Program-made: the position numbers and the translations under genes
Assembly (NCBI RefSeq): GCF_030272615.1
Contig: NC_081414.1
Coordinates: forward strand, 780,930,119-780,994,118
DNA from: Cryptomeria japonica
Lineage: Eukaryota; Streptophyta; Pinopsida; Cupressales; Cupressaceae
Direction of reading: 5' to 3'
Length of the DNA: 64,000 nucleotides
Notes under the pieces: generated by a model
Databases searched by the model: none
Seen by the model: only the letters and a program-made list of their open reading frames with translations
What the model was told of the DNA's origin: nothing
In this document: piece by piece, positions 46,901 to 57,889 of the stretch
Numbering within the stretch: the stretch's first letter is position 1
How the letters are laid out: every line of letters starts with the position of its first letter

Positions 46901-49531
46901 TGGTTTAGCCACAGCGACAATGTTTGAAATCCATGGGGAATAGTCAATAGGGCGGATAAATCCAGCCTCCAATAACTTTTCAATCTCAGCTTTAACAAGC
47001 AGAGCTATTTTAGGATTCATTTTTCGAATCTTTTGTTTCACGGGCTTAGCATCAGGTACTAAAATGATATTATGAGTAACAATCTTAGGATCTATACCAG
47101 GCATGTCAGAATATGCCCAAGCAAAGATCTCAGGGAATTCATGCAATAGTTCTTCATATTGTTTCTGTTCCTCTTCATCCAAACATTTTCCAATTTTAAT
47201 GATTTTTTCTTTGTTGCAAGGATCCATCTTAACATCAAGGGTATCACTTATGAGGAGATTACTTTGTTGAGGAGTATCCTTTAACTGAGGGAATTCTTTC
47301 ACAATCTTATCATTATCAATCTCTTTTCCAAAATAAGCTTCAGTGTTCAAACAATAAGGGAGTCCCCTATTGTGATGATAATGAGGAAGAGTGTCATAGG
47401 CTCCCAAGAACTCAGCTAAAGCATCGTCGGTAGGGAAGATATCTAGAGCACAATCACCCGAAGAATCCTCATCAATATACTCAGGGTGTTGTATTGATAA
47501 AGATGTAGAGATGGCATTAACACTAATGCATGGTCTTTTAGAGGCTTTAGTACGTCTGCAGGGATTATAACCAAGTCCAAAGGCATAATTGTGAAAATTA
47601 GTCTCTAGAGGAACTCTAATCCCTTGTTCATTAGCACCACAACCTTTTCCATGATACCCATGCTTAGCAAAAATGCGAAACCCACGACCATAGCGATCAG
47701 CCATTTCAGGAAAAGAAGGTGGTTTTTCATAAGACAAAGAATCAAACTCTTCATAGTTATAGATGTGAGAAGAGGAAGTTTGAGAAGCGGCCACAAAGTT
47801 ATTACTCATAGCTTCAGGCAGGGTTGATTGTCTTTTAGTTTCTTCTTTCTTTCCAACTTTTTGATTTTCAACTTCTTCCTTCTTTTCAACTTTAAGTTCT
47901 CTAGAAGGAATCTTATATTCACCCACAAAGGTGGGGTTAAAGTCAAGAGATCCCCAATCATCTTCTACGAGAACCTTCTCAGGATCAAAATCCTTTTTAT
48001 GTGTAGTTTCAAGCCGAGAAGGATCTTCCTTAGGAATTCCAGATTCATCCCAAGGATTTTGATCATCGGAAAGCGAAGACTCATCGATAGGTTTCTTGTT
48101 TAAAGAGTCATCACTAGACGAGGATGGCTTAGAAGAATCTCCTTTAGATGTTTGTAGACATGCTTGAAAATTAGTAGCTCCCATCAAAGTATATGTCTTA
48201 TTGTTATAGATGAATTTAACTTGTCTATGCAATGTAGAGGGGACAGCTTGCATGCTGTGAATCCAAGGCCTCCCTAATAACAAGTTGTATGTTAAATTTC
48301 TCGGCATAACATGGATAGGAGTAGGCAAAGTAACAGGTCCCACTGTGAGAGGTAAGGTGATGATACCCAATGAAGTCTTAGCCACATTATCAAAGCCACG
48401 AATAGAACGAGAGTCAGGCTCCATAAGAGATGTATCCACATTCATCTTATGCAATAGATTGATGCTACACACATTAAGGCCAGAGCCATTATCTACTAGT
48501 GTTCATCTTATAGCAGTGTCTTTCATGACAACCACAATCATCAAGGGATCATATTGTTGTTGGACTTCACTAGTAGGCAACTCATCTTGCGTAAACACAA
48601 TTTGAGGTTTAGGATTCATCACAGAGTTAACAAAAGATGCTATATTACTAGATGTATTCGGTGGAGGAACATTCAAATCTTTCAAGGCATCTTGTAACAT
48701 TCCATGATAAGTGGAAGAAGTTTGAATCAAATCCCAAAGGGATATCTTAGCAGGGGTAGCTTTAAGCTGTTCTATGAGATCATATTCCTTACCCATAACT
48801 TGCGAAATACAGGGAGCTTGAGGAAGAATTGGTTGAGGATTAGGAAGCGAAACTAGAATAACAGGAGGAGGATTAGGTTTCTTATTATTTCTGGTATGAT
48901 AAGTATGGGCAACCGCATGATAACTCTCTCTAGTTATTTGCTTAGCATAATTGTAAGGACTTGTAGGTTGTCTTCCTTGTACGGTAATGATTGGTTTATT
49001 CGGAGTACAAAAGGAATCATGATCATACCTCCCTTGGACAGTAAGGAGAGGAGTCTTAGGAATTTGAAAGGTGGGAGAAGGATAAGCACCTTGGACTTCA
49101 AAGAGAGGCTTGTTATATTCATTCACATTTATCATGTTAACCAACTTAGAGGTTTTGTTTTTGTTTATAGGTTTCGACAAAGCCACAAAGCCATCAAGGG
49201 CATCATCCAACAAAGCATAATCATATTGGTTAAAGGGTTTGTCTTTTGATTCAAAAGGAGACATCTCCTCATAGAGGGGATTATTGAAAACAACCATGTT
49301 ACTAGATTCAGGGGAAGAGTGGATAGGAATGTATCCTTGAGAGGAATCATTCGACTTATCTTTCTCATCACACCTAAATGGCATAGTAACAAGGTTTATG
49401 AGTTTTTGGTAAAATGAAGGTTTAGCATCCTTAGGGTTTAAAAACTCATCTAAAGCTTCATCTAATTCATCTTGGCTATACTCATAATAATCATCAAATG
49501 CATGAACATTTTGCAAATAAAAATCTGACAT
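43958..49531 (-). pseudogene. pol: Element B polyprotein: protease, RT, RNase H, second RNase H, integrase
   Basis: 1,858 codons in a single frame from ATG at 49529-49531. Residues 1-240 are acidic and low in complexity, with three 19-residue repeats (141-197), and contain no capsid domain or zinc knuckle. Then come YDLIEQLKATPAKISLWDLI; protease with VDNGSGLNV (near 48470); a G-patch-like region (YGRGFRIFAKHGYHGKGCGA, near 47660); RT with YVDD at 46574-46585; Gypsy RNase H (about 46150-45850); a second, aRNH-type RNase H (WELFFDGSKCRTGSGAGVV, 45710-45400); and integrase (zinc H-H-C-C about 45030-44890, then TDYFTKW, SDNGTSF and SNGQAESSNK). Stops TGA at 48503, 45380 and 45368 could each come from Trp TGG. 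This would be the enzyme source for element movement. gag is missing, and I see no deletion scar. Confidence 0.93.
48941..49111 (-). repeat. Three 19-residue repeats in the pol N-terminus
   Basis: Each repeat carries a core like P-hydrophobic-x-x-VQG: PLFEVQGAY, PLLTVQGRY, PIITVQGRQ. Repeats start at residues 141, 160 and 179. Confidence 0.85.
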
Positions 49532-49684
49532 TTTGAAAAGATTGCATAAAATTGAAACACACAATGCAAAGAAACACAAGTTCTTTTTTTTTTTTTCTTT
49601 TTTTTTCTCTTTTAATGAAATGAAAAACACACTAAATCTAGATCTAGATCTAACAAATGTAATGCAAGAGGAAGCAATGATAGA

Positions 49685-49702
49685 TTCATGTCAGGTTCAC
49701 CA
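49685..49702 (-). other. Primer binding site of element B
   Basis: On the minus strand TGGTGAACCTGACATGAA, after a 3-nt TTT spacer from the LTR. It differs from element A only by two C-to-T or G-to-A changes. Confidence 0.8.
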
Positions 49703-49705
49703 AAA

Positions 49706-51325
49706 TGTTTAGGGGAAAAAAAGCGAGACTAGGTCAATGTACCCTAATCCTACCTTCTGACACACATTGCGGAATACGAAAGAGCCTAGAGATATCACAC
49801 AATTGGCTACTTCTTTTGGTGAAAGAGAGAGCCACGGGATATCTATTAGGATTTCTATTCCCTTGTTGAAATTGAAAGCTAAAATGATACAAGTTCAAAC
49901 CCTAACCTCAAAATGTAAGTATGAACTAGTAACAAGTTTGCAGAATTGAGATTAAACAATGAACAGCTGTAAATGTAAGGATGAAATAAGAATGCAGATA
50001 TGTACCTGGAGTCGAAATCAGACTGAAAATGTTCGGGACGGGGGCACGGGTGCCACTGTCCCGAAAACTGCACCAGAAATCACTGTTTTGCACCCTGAAA
50101 CACTGTCTGGAAACTGTCAGAAAGCTGTCTGTCCGGAGGACCAGGGTGCCCAGCGCCTCTGTCCCAGGGACTAGGGTGCCCAGCGCCCCTGTCCCAGTCT
50201 TCTGAGCTGCAATTGCACACAGAGTTCTGTCTCAATCTCCTCTTTCCGGATCTGTGTCCTGCGGCGTCGTCCGAATCCCGAAACCTGCAATAATATCTGA
50301 AAAGGGGGCAGGGCGGCTATATAGGGTTTTGCCTTAGTCAAACCCCCACTTCGGTGATTTCCACCTCCACGAATAGCCAAGTTGTTTTGTAAAATGTATT
50401 GTGTGTGCAGACCTAGTGTGTGTGCAAGGTCCAAAATGCAAGAAAGCAAACTAGAGCAACCTAGAAAGTAAACCCTAATTGCTTGTAAATGATAATGAAA
50501 ATGCTCTAAATCAAGATGCAATGTGATCTAAAGCATAAATAAATGATATATCAAAGCTTATGTAAGGACATGAAAACAATATGAAATCATACCCAACCCT
50601 CAAGGGAGGAGTACAAGCCAATCTTCAGTCGGTAATCTCCTATTGTTCTTCAATGTCTTCCAAGCCCTAATTAGATGAATGAATGAATGTGATAGATGCT
50701 TGATAGAATGATGTTGAGTGTTGTTGAAGTCTTCAAAGATCTGCTCTTTCGCTGCATATGAAGTTCCTGGAAACAAAAATTGGATCCCTTCAAATGAGGA
50801 AAGAGAGCTTTTATGTATGAAACCCTAGGTCGTAAATTCGTATTTTGGCCAACCTAGAGATTGAATATCCCGCCAATTTCTTGGGGTTAAGCTTTATTTT
50901 ATGATTGGATCGTGCTCCCAAAATTTCGGGAAAAATGTCCGGGACCATGTTGCATGGGCGCCATGGTCCCGACAACTTTTCACCAAATTTTCAGGGCCGT
51001 CGGATATGATGATTTTAGAGAGAATCCCGAAGTTACAGGTGATTTCAAGATGTTTAGACCCCGAAACCAAGCCCCCAAGTTCGAAATAGGACTTAATTAG
51101 GGTTTTTGATTAAGTGATGTATTGGAGGAATAAAATGCGAAGGGCGCGCTTTAGTGAAAGGGCCCTACTTTATGATGATGAAATAGGACCTTAGACCTAA
51201 TTAATTTGATTAATTAAGTGCTTAAGGAGAAATGCAATGCAGAATGCAAAATGCGCTAAGGCGGGTGCTGAACTAGGTGTGAAATTGTATCACCCTAGCG
51301 AGTGCGTACAATTTACGACGCTACA
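49706..51325 (-). repeat. Element B 5' LTR
   Basis: 1,620 bp. On the plus strand it begins TGTTTAGGGG and ends GACGCTACA. It has only two 27-bp units (50138-50164 and 50168-50194) against three in its partner. Otherwise the two LTRs differ by few changes, mostly C/T and G/A. Confidence 0.94.
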
Positions 51326-51330
51326 TCACC

Positions 51331-52320
51331 ATCTTCATCTACATGAGAAACTCATGCAATATATTCAAGTCTTCTATTTGTCCTTGCTTGATGTTGTAGG
51401 AACTTGGATACTCAATGTCCTTATCCACATTAGAAATAACTTCGATGAAATTTTATTTTTTTATAACCTCGTCTAGAATTTCCTCTTCCTCTTTGATTAC
51501 CATTGATTTCATCTCAAGGGAAATAGGAATTACCTCCTTTATAGTTTTTATTATTGTTAGGTTCTTAATTCTTATTTTTGTCTTTAATTTTTTCCTCCAT
51601 GTGATCTTCTTCAAGTCCTTCATCCACGATCTTTTCATCTTTGTTTCTTTCAAATATTATACTTATCTTCTTTTCTACCTTCATGAAAAATTGATCTAAC
51701 CTTCTTCTATGGTAGTCATTCTAACCAAATTCAACTATTCCTAAATACTTATCTTTAATCCAATTATATAATATGCTACCTTTTCCTTCTAGGCCTCTTA
51801 AAAGCCTATTTTCATCATGACCTTGTAAAATTATTCTATATACTCTTTGATAGAATTATTCACTTTCTGCAAACCTTGCATCTTCTTTAGAAAATTTGAC
51901 TTGAAATGAATAGGCATCTATTTAGCTTTTCCACCATCACATCTAGATATTTTATCTTTTTCTCTTCTATTTTATTGTACTTCCTTCTAGTAGATATAGG
52001 CATAAAATTTCAATTTGGTATTTGTAAATTTGACCCTCTGAGGATCTTCCACCTCCTCATATTCAATGTTTTCCTCCATATCATTAACCCAATTGATCAA
52101 TTATTCTAGGGTAATATTTCCAACATATGTAGAAACTTCAATCCTTTTTCTTTTTCTAATATTGGAGATGACCTTTAATAATATGATTTTCTTGGGATCT
52201 CCGAAAACATCCTTTTTTTAAAACTATACAACTTCAAATTCATCTTCACTTTCATCTCTTCCTCTTCGATCAAACCATCTATGAGTGTGTGCAAGATGTC
52301 AAGAGCCCATTTTTTTGGCT
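51331..52320 (-). pseudogene. gag: Old Gypsy, piece 1: gag remnant
   Basis: The minus-strand reading from about 52150 leftward gives Gypsy gag text with several stops: EYEEVEDPQRVKFTNTKLKF, then FLKKMQGLQKVNNSIKEYIE and FYKVMMKIGF, then KEKVAYYIIGLKISI and YLNLVRMTTIEEG. A Lys-rich stretch follows. The element continues at 38458 on the far side of element B, so B landed between gag and protease. Its LTRs are not identified. Confidence 0.82.
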
Positions 52321-52578
52321 AAAATGTAAAATTATTTTTCCTAATTTTAAAGATTTTTCACAATTGACCTAAAAACTTGAAGCACTTAAAGATTGAATAT
52401 TTAAACAATTAGTAATATACAATGTAGTAATCTGATTTGAGTTTCAAAATATGCAATTTATTTTAATACAAAATTCTACAAATTGATTTTTAATGGCCAT
52501 GTGTAAAAAACACTATTTAAGTGTCACATTTTTTAGGATCATACCATCCATGTGTAATGATGAATCAATGATGAATAG

Positions 52579-54068
52579 TTAGTACCAAATCGATACTGAG
52601 AGGGGTGGGGGGGGCACGTGAATCAGTATAGACAAAAACACTTTTCCTTAAACCGGTTTGACTGAAAACACTGGACTTTACTAGCAAGCAATAACACCTG
52701 TCTAAACCAAATTACTAATAGTTAAACATAATAAGAATGTGAAAGACATAAACCGGTAACTCTTAGCTTTCTACACAATCTGATATCTTATTTCCACTTC
52801 ACCCTTATGCATAAATAAGTACTCTACCATCAAAAATATAATAACTTGCTAGTTCAACATGATTTACCACTTGACAAAAAATAACAAAGCATCACATGAA
52901 AAGGCATCACACATGACAAACATATTTTTCATGTGGAAACCCAACTGGGAAAAACCACGATGGGGATGAATACCCACAAGCTATTCTTTGAACCCTTTTG
53001 AAGTCCGCTCTGTTAGGAGCCTAGTCCAGTTAAAGGCTATTACAATAGGTTGTGTTAGGAACCGATCTTGCTAGGGATCACCTAGTTAAGGGATGGCTAA
53101 AATACCCGATTAAGGCTTAAACCCTGTTAAAGGTTACCTTGTTAGAGGATTTTAAGAACTCAATGATTTTGAGTCACCCTGTTAAAGGATTTACAACAAG
53201 CCGGTTAAAGCTACCCTGTTAAGGGATTTTCCAACTATTGAAGTGGTTAGAGGTCAACAAGTATTTCAATGATCTGGTAACAGTACTCAATGCTAGTGCA
53301 GATCCACTTTAGTTCCTTCCTTTTGCAATCACACTTTGTAGGTATCTATTCTCTTATCTGGTCTGGAAAGAATCACGTAACTCTGAACTTAGATACACAC
53401 ACAACATTTGCCAACAACTTCAACATGAAAAACAACATCGACCATATAGGAAATAGATAGGTCAGTAGCATAAACCCTAAACCCTAAACATTTAGGTTAA
53501 GAAATTCAGTCGGTTCAATTCTAACCATTGAACATATTGCATTGATTACAACAGTCTTGAACAGATCTCAAGATGTTCTCCAACGTTTGTTCTTCACTAC
53601 TTCTTGGAGGCAGATAACCCATCACATGTTCTCCACCGTTTACAGAGACTTCTCCTATTCCTGAGGTAGATAGGATCAATCTCCTTCATGCAAGATCCTT
53701 CACATGCATAAGGTTGACGTGGCAACACAATCTGTTCTTCATTACAATGCTAACTCATCACATGATGTCAACGGTTGAATCACATAGGCATAGAACACTT
53801 CAATCAGAAACCTTGAAGCTGAGACTACCAACTCGTAGTCATACCATATGAGACCTTGATACAAAATATTCCATATAGCGGTTCACATTCCAACATACTA
53901 GTTCACTTGGACAAACATATCGCTTCACTTTTTCACATATACTAGTTCACAACATCATACCAGTTCTCTTGCCAGTTGCTTACTTCAATATATCGATGAA
54001 CTCTTCAGCATATTGACATCAATGACAACATACAATATCATCATGTCATCATACTCTGCACATATGAC
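52579..54068 (-). mobile_element. Solo Copia LTR (related family)
   Basis: Starts near TTAGTACC and has G-runs at 52602-52605 and 52607-52614 followed by GTGAATCAGTATAGAC, the same tail as the other Copia LTRs. It has GGAAAAACCACGATGGGGA near 52950 and ends near GACATCAATGACAACATAC and beyond. AATAG at 52574-52578 and 54069-54073 could be the target duplication, though the ends then lack TG...CA. No Copia coding sequence lies next to it, so a solo LTR is likely. It also has repeated CTGTTAGGAG and CTGTTAAAGGATTT words (about 53000-53230). Ends are uncertain by several bases. Confidence 0.65.
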
Positions 54069-54073
54069 AATAG

Positions 54074-54899
54074 TGTAAGACCACCATATATTGACCAAAA
54101 TAAAAGTATTTTGTGAATTTTGTTCGTAAATAAGACACTGAAGATTTATAAGGATAATTTCTTAATTTGTTCTCCGTAAAAAGATGCCTCTGAAACTTGT
54201 TCATTATATCATAGAATTTGTCAAAAACTATCATAGTTTGGTGTTTAATAAAGTTGTCATAAGTTTTCATTGGTAGACGTGTCATAAATTTTTTATTACA
54301 TGACACTTTTCACCCACCACCAAAAAAATTCTAAGCTCCTCTATGTGGAATTCCTACCTCCATGTGAGAAAACAATATTGTGTCACATTCTTAGTAGATT
54401 GTGAAGCCAATATGCCAACTCCAACTAGATGACAATATTGTCATTATAGGCTCATACATTAAACAAATATTAATTAAATAAAATTAAATGCCAATGTTAC
54501 GACTTGAAAAGGTTGATACACCTTAATCCCAACAAGAAGATCTATTGATGTAGTTAGCCTAGTGTTTCCTAGGTAAGCGAGGAGGATTAGTGAAGGTGCT
54601 TCATCAAATTCACCAGAAGGGTTACATTTAACTTTTACAATGTTCTAGCCTTATTCAAATTAATGTAACAAAGGGGGGGTTTGGACTAATATATTAAAAA
54701 TTATAGTTTTATATTAATAGTTAAATACAAAAAAAAATTATTAGATCAAACTGAGAGAGGTCTGAACCATTACATAGCCACAAAAACAAATAAACCTAGG
54801 GTCTCACAGGGGGTGAGAGCCCCAAAACTAGATTTCCAATTATAAAAAAATAATAGAACCTAATAGACAGTCAAAACCCAAAACCACAAAACCAAACAC
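54074..54899. other. Unassigned sequence
   Basis: AT-rich, no gene, LTR end or RNA recognised. The minus-strand frame 54049-54306 does not look like a known protein. Confidence 0.35.
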
Positions 54900-56285
54900 C
54901 ATAAAACCAAAAGATGAAACTAGACTAGACTAGAAAAAAAGAAAAAAAAACCAATAGACACACCCCCACCAAAGACACAAACTAATAGCCTACTTGGTGG
55001 GAGCCTTCTCATATTTGAATCCTGTCTCATCACTTTCAATTTTTCAGAGAAGGAGAGACTCTTATTTGATCCTTTGCCTAACGAAACAATAGGGGACTCT
55101 AGGATAGCTCTCACCCTAGACACCAATAGTTCCAATCCAGTAGCAAGGGAAGAATACAAGTGATATTTCATTTATGCTTACCTCTTGTCAATTTCTTATT
55201 GAATAGATTGTAGAGCTATAGAGTTCCTCTTCAAAATTTTATTGTTCTATGATATCATTTTCTTTATTTTCCTCTTTGCGGATGCTTCAATATCCTACAA
55301 AACCTTAATTTCATTAATTGTCTCTTATCTATCTTCATTTTGGACCATCCTATTAGAGATCCCCTTCAATTTGTCTTTCATTCCTTCCCACTTTTCAAGT
55401 TTTTCTTTTAAATCATTTTCTACCACCCAAACCCTTTGATCCTTATCATTTATTGCCCAACTGAAATATATAGAATCCACTTCAGTAAGGGCATGAAGCC
55501 TATTAATTTTCTTTTTTTTCACATTTACTTTCCCTAGAAGCCAATGGATTATAGCTTCTTGTTTTTTTTAGACATCATAAAGCTCCTTAGCCTTATCAAT
55601 AAAGGTAAAGAAGTCCCATTTCCTCAAAGAGTTCATAGAAGAGAGGGGAGGAGTGCCAAAAAAGGGGTAGAAGGGGCTACAACACTATTGATAGGTTTTT
55701 TTGAGTCTTCTCTAACCTTGTAGACCATGAGGAAGAAGAGACCTCAAAATCATTCTCCTCTACCTTTGACTCTTCGATAATACATTCATTAATGGGAGGG
55801 TTCAAGGGGTTCTTGGTTTTAGCTAACCTACTAGGTTTAACTCAAGTAGTAGTCTCTTTGGATTTAGGAGTGGAGATGATGTCTTTACTACCCTAGATAT
55901 AAGATAGTTCAAACAATAAAGTGGCACTAGAGTGATTCCTAACCATCCCACAAGTTGGGTTCAATTTCAGGTGGAAATTATACAGACATAGAATAAGCCC
56001 CTAATGTAGGGGAAGGACATTTCTAGTTTTTGCAAACACCATAGACTAGGAGATGGATGAGAAAACTCAATAAGTGAAATTCATCTTTATGTCATACCTC
56101 TCATGGTTGCACATGGGAAAATTTTGAGAATAGAACCATTTAAATCTCATACAAAGTAGTGAACTTCATAAGGAGTAGTAAGGCCTCTTTCCAAACCCTA
56201 GGTAAGTTATCTTTATTGAAACCACTTCGTAGGTGAGTAACTTTCTCCCTGGGTTTTAAGAACATCTTGAAATCCACTTTGTAGT
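54900..56285 (-). pseudogene. Unrecognised decayed coding sequence (minus)
   Basis: On the minus strand a protein-like reading appears with stops and frame changes, e.g. SIYFSWAINDKDQRVWVV and DLKEKLEKWEGMKDKLK (about 55325-55522), and LVGWLGITLVPLYC near 55930. It may continue on the far side of Copia-3 (63372-64000). I cannot name the family; it may be an ORF of another type of transposable element, and may be related to the remnant at 174-3710. Confidence 0.3.
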
Positions 56286-57501
56286 TGTTAGACAACTCAG
56301 ATAACCAGAGAACAACTAAGAGGGGAGTGAATCAATTGTCAACAAATTATAGAGCTTTAAGCATTAAAGCATTGTTATCTGAATACATAAACCAAATACC
56401 GAAATAACAGATATAACAGTTAAGCACAAATATAATCCACAAAAGATAACACCAAAATTTGTATGTGGAAAACCTGGTAAAGGGAAAAACCATGATGGGA
56501 AGCCTACCCACAGTCACATAATACTTATGTGGTAAGTATGTGATTACAATAAGCAGGGCCTACACATGCAGGAAGACCAACAACCTAAAGTGCACTACTC
56601 ATCACAAAAGGAGCCTCACTGACTATAAAATAAATCCAGACTACAATCTGGAAGAAGAATGAACTGCAAGAATACCATCTCCTATGCTTTAGTATAGTTT
56701 CGATTAAGCTTAGTACCAGAGGTCTTAAACCTATTTCACCAACCCAATTTGATCACCTATGATCATATAAAAACTTCTGCATATGATTACAACTTTATTC
56801 GCATAGAGATAATCACATATCTCATAAACCCCATGAATATGCTCATATGCCCATTATCTACAAAGAGATATTATATCATATTTATACCAACCTGGGACCT
56901 AAACAATTAGGTCAGCCACCTAGAAGATAATACAATAAATCTATAACATAAACCCACAATTCAATGATCAACCAAGTCATCCTAAGACCAAAACAACATA
57001 ACCCAATCAATAAAACCAACTGGTAATGCATCGCGATCATCCACCAACATATTACATAAACGAGTCCATAACCTAGCCAAATAAGATAGCATTAGGTCTG
57101 GACCCAAATCCAACACCACCAACCAATAGGAACACATAAAAGATAACCAACAACATTGCGTAAACCATATAGAAGTCATGCCAACACCACTTATCACATG
57201 CATCAAAAGATCTTCAACAAAGCTTTGCCAGTAGAACCCTTACCGATGACCAAAAGGCTTTCTATAACAAATGATAGCTCCTAAGTAATCAAATTCTGAA
57301 CCAACTGATCGTGATACCCATCTAAACATCATGAATGATAAATCCAAACCAAATCCACAAACCAAAGCATACTAGATCAATTCATAAACCAACAACTCTA
57401 CTCGAATCTATCGGAAGCTAGTAAATAACCAAAACAGTTGGTGTTGCCATCAATGACAAAACATCAATGCAACACATAATCAATTCCTCCAATTGCCAAC
57501 A
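56286..57501 (-). repeat. Copia-3 3' LTR
   Basis: 1,216 bp. On the plus strand it begins TGTTAGACAACTCAGATAAC and ends ATTGCCAACA. The G tract is short here (GAGGGGAGTGAATC). Confidence 0.9.
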
Positions 57502-57516
57502 ATATCCCCCTTTGGC
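57502..57516 (-). other. Copia-3 polypurine tract
   Basis: On the minus strand GCCAAAGGGGGATAT, directly before the LTR. Confidence 0.8.
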
Positions 57517-57889
57517 ATTGATGGCAACACTAGATGTGAAAAACATCCAAGTGCCAAGAAATGCCAAACAAGTCTCCCCAAAAGGAAGACAACCATCAAT
57601 TTTGCAAAAGATGATATAATAATAAAGTTAAAAAACTCCCCTTGTGAATGATATCTATGTTAAGCATTGATCTCTCCCCTTGATTTTTTTTTTGTAAGCT
57701 CTATTTTTCACATATATCTATCCCCCTTTTAGATCAATGCAAGAAATCTGACAGGAACATCAAAGAAAAATGATAAATCCACTGAACCACATAGCTGACT
57801 GCTCCCCATAAGTAGTAGCCCTAACACATCAATCCAGAATGAATAGTAGCTCTATAAAATCATGTCAGAATGATGCCAATCAACATCAT
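57517..57889 (-). other. Copia-3 spacer after RNase H
   Basis: No coding sequence; a second purine run on the minus strand lies near 57722 (plus strand TCCCCCTTTTAGATC). Confidence 0.5.

Larger units (their letters stand above)
38464..51325 (-). mobile_element. Element B: Tat-type Ty3/Gypsy with pol, no recognisable gag, and an antisense PMD gene
   Basis: 12,862 bp on the minus strand, flanked by target duplication TCACC (38459-38463 and 51326-51330). LTRs are 38464-40115 (1,652 bp) and 49706-51325 (1,620 bp). On the minus strand the order is LTR, primer site, a short leader, a polyprotein of 1,858 codons with protease, RT, two RNase H domains and integrase, a 0.6-kb spacer, the antisense PMD gene, a 0.56-kb region, the tract and LTR. 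The second RNase H and long 3' region are marks of the Tat lineage. Only three stop codons break pol, and the LTRs differ little apart from one repeat unit, so the insertion is the youngest here. Confidence 0.95.

Noticed and set aside
53473-53490. Telomere-like CCCTAAA repeats
   Set aside because: Only about two and a half units inside a solo LTR; too short to mean an interstitial telomere.
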